Positions 12,765 through 15,905 of a DNA stretch of 15,905 nt are shown here, piece after piece. The notes beneath the pieces are model-generated. The model did no database searches and was not told where the DNA came from. It saw only the letters and a list, made by a program, of their open reading frames with translations. Position 1 is the stretch's first letter. Each line of letters begins with the position of its first letter. The position numbers and the translations under genes are program-made. The DNA lies in NCBI GenBank assembly GCA_035486285.1, contig DATHNF010000028.1:1-15905 (forward strand), in the 5' to 3' direction. The stretch is from DATHNF01 sp035486285. Lineage in GTDB: Bacteria; Patescibacteriota; Saccharimonadia; Saccharimonadales; UBA4665.

Positions 12765-12853
12765 TAGAATATTGAATAACAAGGGTCGCAAAGAGCAATA
12801 ATTTGATATTAAACTAAATTTATTGTATATTTTAAGGAATAAGGAGCCTACCA

Positions 12854-13705
12854 ATGGCAATGCCAGAAGACCTAGTATTGGTACGACACGGACATTCCGA
12901 AGCCAACCATAGCCAGAAGCTTGAAAAGGCCGCGGCAGAGCAAGTGCCCGATGAATACTATGACCGCCACAATTGGCAGCAACGGCTGACGCCTCAGGGT
13001 GTTGGCCAGGCACAAATGGCTGGCGCTTGGCTGGTTGAAAATATCGGTAAACCCGAAGAAGCATTCGATAAGCGGTACGTTTCACCCTTTATTCGTGCCC
13101 GAGAAACGGCAGCTCATGTCGGCGGTCTGGCCTGTGAATGGCTGGTTGACGATCGGATTGTTGAACGGAACTGGGGAACGTATGGCGCGACGCCATTTGC
13201 CGAGCGGGCTGAAATATTTGCCAGAACTGACCGAATGCGCCAACAAAGCTCCTGGTATGCCCAACTTGATGGCGGTGAGAGCCTCTCCGATACGGTATTA
13301 CTAAGAGTGCGGGACTGGTTTGACACACTGCACCGCGAAGTGGCCCAACATGATGCCGAGAGAGTATTAGCCGTAACCCATGGTGAGCTGATGTGGACGA
13401 TACGCTATGCCTTGGAGCGTATGTTACCCGAAGAGTGGGACACTACCGAGGCTGACAAGAAGCAGCGTATTAATAATGGCTCCATCATATGGTACAGCCG
13501 TCGAAACCCTGAAGATCAAACTGATGTTAGAGGGAAATATGGCTGGCGGCGAATGGTGTACCCTGACAATGAAAGCCGTTCACCGTTTGGCGGCGCATGG
13601 GTTCCGCTCCAGAACAGCCGGCGTTTTAGCGGCCAACAGCTTTTGCAGAGCGTTGAAGCTGTACCTCGTTTCTACGAAGACGATTTAGTCGAAGCTGCGG
13701 GCTAG
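12854..13705 (+). CDS. Histidine phosphatase superfamily protein (phosphoglycerate mutase-like)
   Basis: A 283-residue enzyme that forms a phosphohistidine intermediate and removes phosphate from a small molecule or protein. The phosphate pocket is visible: R11-H12-G13 with H12 as nucleophile, R81 in SPFIRARETA, E104 in ERNWG as probable proton donor, and H176 in VTHGE. It is longer than typical 200-residue members, with a C-terminal extension (about 215-283) of Arg/Tyr-rich sequence that I cannot assign. AAGGAG (12841-12846) seven bases upstream favours ATG 12854 over ATG 12860. It diverges from the NAD salvage operon and shares its operator, so a phosphorylated NAD-pathway or ribose compound is a plausible substrate; that is inference. 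Its last 21 bases overlap nrtR tail to tail. Confidence 0.85.
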   Translation: MAMPEDLVLVRHGHSEANHSQKLEKAAAEQVPDEYYDRHNWQQRLTPQGVGQAQMAGAWLVENIGKPEEAFDKRYVSPFIRARETAAHVGGLACEWLVDDRIVERNWGTYGATPFAERAEIFARTDRMRQQSSWYAQLDGGESLSDTVLLRVRDWFDTLHREVAQHDAERVLAVTHGELMWTIRYALERMLPEEWDTTEADKKQRINNGSIIWYSRRNPEDQTDVRGKYGWRRMVYPDNESRSPFGGAWVPLQNSRRFSGQQLLQSVEAVPRFYEDDLVEAAG

Positions 13706-14365
13706 AGATTCCAGCGACTGCTTGTTGAAGGCATAGAGCCGGGCTGGGCGGTGAGCGCCTTCGCGTTTCATTTCGCTAGTTTCGTGGATGAGATCAAGGC
13801 TGAGGAACTTTTTGCGGAAGTTGCGCTTATCCAGAGGCCGACAGAGAACTGCTTCGTAAGCTGACTGCAGTTCGCTCATGGTGAAAAGGGGATCTAATAA
13901 CGCAAAAATGGCGTTCGTATACGAGACTTTGCTTTGCAGCCGCTCATGGGCATATTTGACAATGTCCTTATGGTCGTAGGCCAGCTTCGGTAGGTCACTG
14001 ACAGGGAAGAATTGGGGGTTTTGGGTGGTTTTGCTGTGCTCCGCGACAATGTCTTTACTCAGGCCCATGTAGGTCACGCTGACTGCGTGACCACGGGGAT
14101 CACGGGCTACGGTATCGAAGGTGTAGAGCTGTTCAACCAGTTTGAGGCTGCTGGTTTGGATGCCGGCTTTGGTTAGCAGGACGCGCTGCATGGCGTCGTG
14201 GGTGGTTTCACCACTCGCGTCATAACCGCCGGGCAGTGCCCACTGCCCTTCGAAAGGTTCCTGAGTGCGCCGGATCACCAATACGCACAGTTGATTATCA
14301 ATGAGCTGGAGGATGACACTGTCAACGGTCAAAACGGGCGCTATGTATTCGTTGGTGTATTCCAT
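13685..14365 (-). CDS. nrtR: NrtR, Nudix-related transcriptional regulator of NAD metabolism
   Basis: A 226-residue regulator with an N-terminal Nudix-fold sensor and a C-terminal winged helix. The Nudix box keeps G47 and E53, but the REUxEE core reads R61-V-L-L-T65-K66, so the metal-binding glutamates are gone. That fits ligand sensing (known NrtRs bind ADP-ribose or related NAD metabolites) rather than hydrolysis. The C-terminal part has FTMSELQSAYEAVL (161-174) and LDKRNFRKKFLSL (178-190), the characteristic NrtR winged-helix sequence. It follows nadE by 25 bases with no ribosome binding site; a TAGACT eight bases before ATG could be a leaderless -10. It probably represses the divergent region at 12661-12853. 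Confidence 0.92.
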   Translation of the reverse strand: MEYTNEYIAPVLTVDSVILQLIDNQLCVLVIRRTQEPFEGQWALPGGYDASGETTHDAMQRVLLTKAGIQTSSLKLVEQLYTFDTVARDPRGHAVSVTYMGLSKDIVAEHSKTTQNPQFFPVSDLPKLAYDHKDIVKYAHERLQSKVSYTNAIFALLDPLFTMSELQSAYEAVLCRPLDKRNFRKKFLSLDLIHETSEMKREGAHRPARLYAFNKQSLESLARSFD

Positions 14366-14390
14366 ACAGTTATAGTCTAACGCTTAGTGG

Positions 14391-15905
14391 CTATTTGTAC
14401 CAGTTAGGGCTGGTATTGGGGGCCATGCGCAGGTCGCTACGCGGGCTGTCAGCTACAGTACCGATTTTCGGGCCGTTCGGTGCGACATCGCGCTTCCACT
14501 GGCTTCGAGTATATTTCGCCGCGAAGCCATCAAGCCATTGGCCGATAGTAGCTTCATCATACGTATCGCCATATGCCCGGAGGGCGAGGTAACCAATCTT
14601 TGCCAGCCGGCTGCCATAGCGGTGAAGTTCCTTATGAAAGAAATCGATTAGCTCGTAGGGACCGTTGATGTCTTCGGTGCCTTGCGATAGATCGCCGTTC
14701 CCAGTCAATTCAGGCGAAATAGGTGTAGCAACAATGTCATGTAATATGTCTCGCGCGTCACCGTCGACCTTACGTTCGGCCACCCAGCTCACCAGATTTC
14801 TGACAAGGCTCTTTGGCACCCCGGCATTTGGGTTGTACATGCTCATGTGGTCGCCATTAAACGTGCACCAACCGATAGCTTTTTCACTCAAATCGCCCGT
14901 ACCCTGCACAAAGCCACCGGTGTGATTGGCGTACTCCATAAGCAAGGCGGTCCGCATGCGCGCTTGGGCGTTTTCATAGGTTATGTCTTCGGTTTTTTGA
15001 TCGTGGCCGATAGCTGCTAGCAAGTTCATCGACATATTGCCTATTGGTATGACCCGGTGGCTAGTACCAAGCGCTTCCGCGAGTTTTACGGCGTTATCTT
15101 GGGTGCGCTCGCTGCTGGCCGGCCCAGGCATAGTTACGGTCTGGATAAAACTGGCCGGCTTGCCAAGTAACTTGGTGGCTTCGAGCGCAGTTAGCAGTGC
15201 TAGTGTAGAATCAAGGCCGCCGGACAAACCCAAAACAATCGATTGGGAACCGGCATCCATAATGCGTTGCGCGAGGGCATGACTCATAATGCTGAATATC
15301 TCTTCGCAGCGGGCATCGAGCCGCTCTGGATTACTCGGTTTGTGGGTGCTTTGCTCAACGCGGCGGTGAACGATAGCATCATTCGGCATCGGCACGCTAA
15401 GCCCGATGGTCCTATATGGCGAATCGGTTTGGTACTGCAATGCCTGTTTAGCCCAGGTCTTGTTTGTTAGGCGGTCGTGCTCGATGTAGGTACGGTCAAT
15501 ATCGTAAATGAGCGGGGAGGTATCGTCGCTGAGTGGTTTACGCTCGGCAACCAGCCGGCCGCTCTCGCCAATTAATTGGTGACCACCGTACACAACATCG
15601 GCGACTGACTCGCCACGACCAGCCGAGGCATAAACGTAACCAGTAATCAATTTACCGCTTGTTGCTGCTACCAGTAGCCGCCGATAATCGGCTTTGCCGA
15701 TGACTTCATCACTGGCAGAGAGGTTGACAATGACTTCCGCGCCAGCCAGGGCCGCATACGTGGCAGGGTTGATTGGCGCGAAGACATCTTCGCAAATTTC
15801 GGCTCCTACTTTCGTGCCATTTATACTAAATAGCAGGTCAGTACCAAAGGGCGCGGCTACCTGGCCAATTTCCATCACTTGGTTCGTGACGTTTTGCCCG
15901 CTCGT
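14391..15905 (-). CDS. nadE: Glutamine-dependent NAD synthetase, 5' end outside window
   Basis: It makes NAD from deamido-NAD, ATP and glutamine-derived ammonia, the last step of the pathway. The frame is open to the right edge, so about 504 C-terminal residues of an expected 640-680 are visible. The first visible part is the nitrilase-like glutaminase domain with PFGTDLLF and GAEICEDVF, whose Cys is the catalytic nucleophile; the Glu and Lys of that triad lie outside. The synthetase domain has the ATP pyrophosphatase loop LGLSGGLDSTLAL and the GTGDLSEKAIGWCTFNGDHM segment, which binds ATP and the substrate. The end GPYELIDFFHKELHRYG and the SQWKRDVAPNGPK region are typical of the fused form. 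It is cotranscribed with nrtR, probably from a promoter beyond the edge. Confidence 0.96.
   Translation of the reverse strand, partial: TSGQNVTNQVMEIGQVAAPFGTDLLFSINGTKVGAEICEDVFAPINPATYAALAGAEVIVNLSASDEVIGKADYRRLLVAATSGKLITGYVYASAGRGESVADVVYGGHQLIGESGRLVAERKPLSDDTSPLIYDIDRTYIEHDRLTNKTWAKQALQYQTDSPYRTIGLSVPMPNDAIVHRRVEQSTHKPSNPERLDARCEEIFSIMSHALAQRIMDAGSQSIVLGLSGGLDSTLALLTALEATKLLGKPASFIQTVTMPGPASSERTQDNAVKLAEALGTSHRVIPIGNMSMNLLAAIGHDQKTEDITYENAQARMRTALLMEYANHTGGFVQGTGDLSEKAIGWCTFNGDHMSMYNPNAGVPKSLVRNLVSWVAERKVDGDARDILHDIVATPISPELTGNGDLSQGTEDINGPYELIDFFHKELHRYGSRLAKIGYLALRAYGDTYDEATIGQWLDGFAAKYTRSQWKRDVAPNGPKIGTVADSPRSDLRMAPNTSPNWYK

Noticed and set aside
12690..13085. 131-codon minus-strand frame over the divergent promoter region
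   Set aside because: It covers the pncA promoter and the start of the phosphatase gene, has no start signal and looks like chance sequence.
1..15905. CRISPR array, insertion sequence or prophage
   Set aside because: No regularly spaced repeats, transposase, integrase or phage structural genes are visible anywhere in the window.
1..15905. Reassignment of TGA to glycine (code 25), as in some other Patescibacteria
   Set aside because: TGA acts as a stop in rsmA, in the ATGA overlap of the MazG-like gene and in the nicotinamidase gene at the right protein lengths.

Overview
The window looks like a compact chromosomal segment of a Candidatus Saccharibacteria (TM7) or closely related Patescibacteria genome. 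The reasons are short intergenic gaps, tail-to-tail gene overlaps, small prepilin-like proteins with an N-terminal GF(S/G)AI motif, an RRM-type RNA-binding protein with a glycine-rich tail, several promoters that seem to fire directly on the start codon (leaderless mRNAs), and TGA used as an ordinary stop. The lineage is inferred from gene style; no marker here proves it.

Left part (1-2641, mostly + strand): the 3' end of rsmA (16S rRNA dimethyltransferase), a MarR-type regulator whose promoter overlaps the rsmA stop codon, a complete ssrA (tmRNA) with promoter, tag reading frame and terminator, a 60-residue prepilin-like protein, and a secreted protein of the serine beta-lactamase/PBP-like fold.

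Middle part (2642-7603): an unrecognised 156-residue protein whose isoleucines are all ATA, then a 436-base gene-free stretch. That stretch holds a strong candidate for a minus-strand structured RNA of about 225 nt, divergent from the promoter of an RRM protein. Next come a minus-strand pair for a secreted helical protein and a prepilin-like protein, a leaderless cytoplasmic GH37 trehalase, and two small uncharacterised proteins.

Right part (7655-15905): a + strand cluster of MazG-like pyrophosphohydrolase, Nudix hydrolase and methionyl-tRNA synthetase. It is followed by NAD genes: a minus-strand, translationally coupled operon of nicotinamidase, nicotinate phosphoribosyltransferase and a NUDT9-type ADP-ribose pyrophosphatase; a divergent histidine phosphatase; and a minus-strand pair of glutamine-dependent NAD synthetase (cut by the window edge) and NrtR, the Nudix-derived NAD regulator. 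The divergent intergenic region (12661-12853) has TAGTGT-N7-ACACTA and CACACT-A-AGTGTG palindromes. They sit exactly over two back-to-back, overlapping -35 boxes and just past the salvage transcription start.

Together the NAD genes would take nicotinamide to nicotinate (nicotinamidase), to NaMN (PncB), and, after an adenylyltransferase not in this window, from NaAD to NAD (NadE). The ADP-ribose hydrolase returns ADP-ribose to AMP and ribose-5-phosphate. NrtR probably senses the pathway and represses both the salvage operon and the divergent phosphatase gene.
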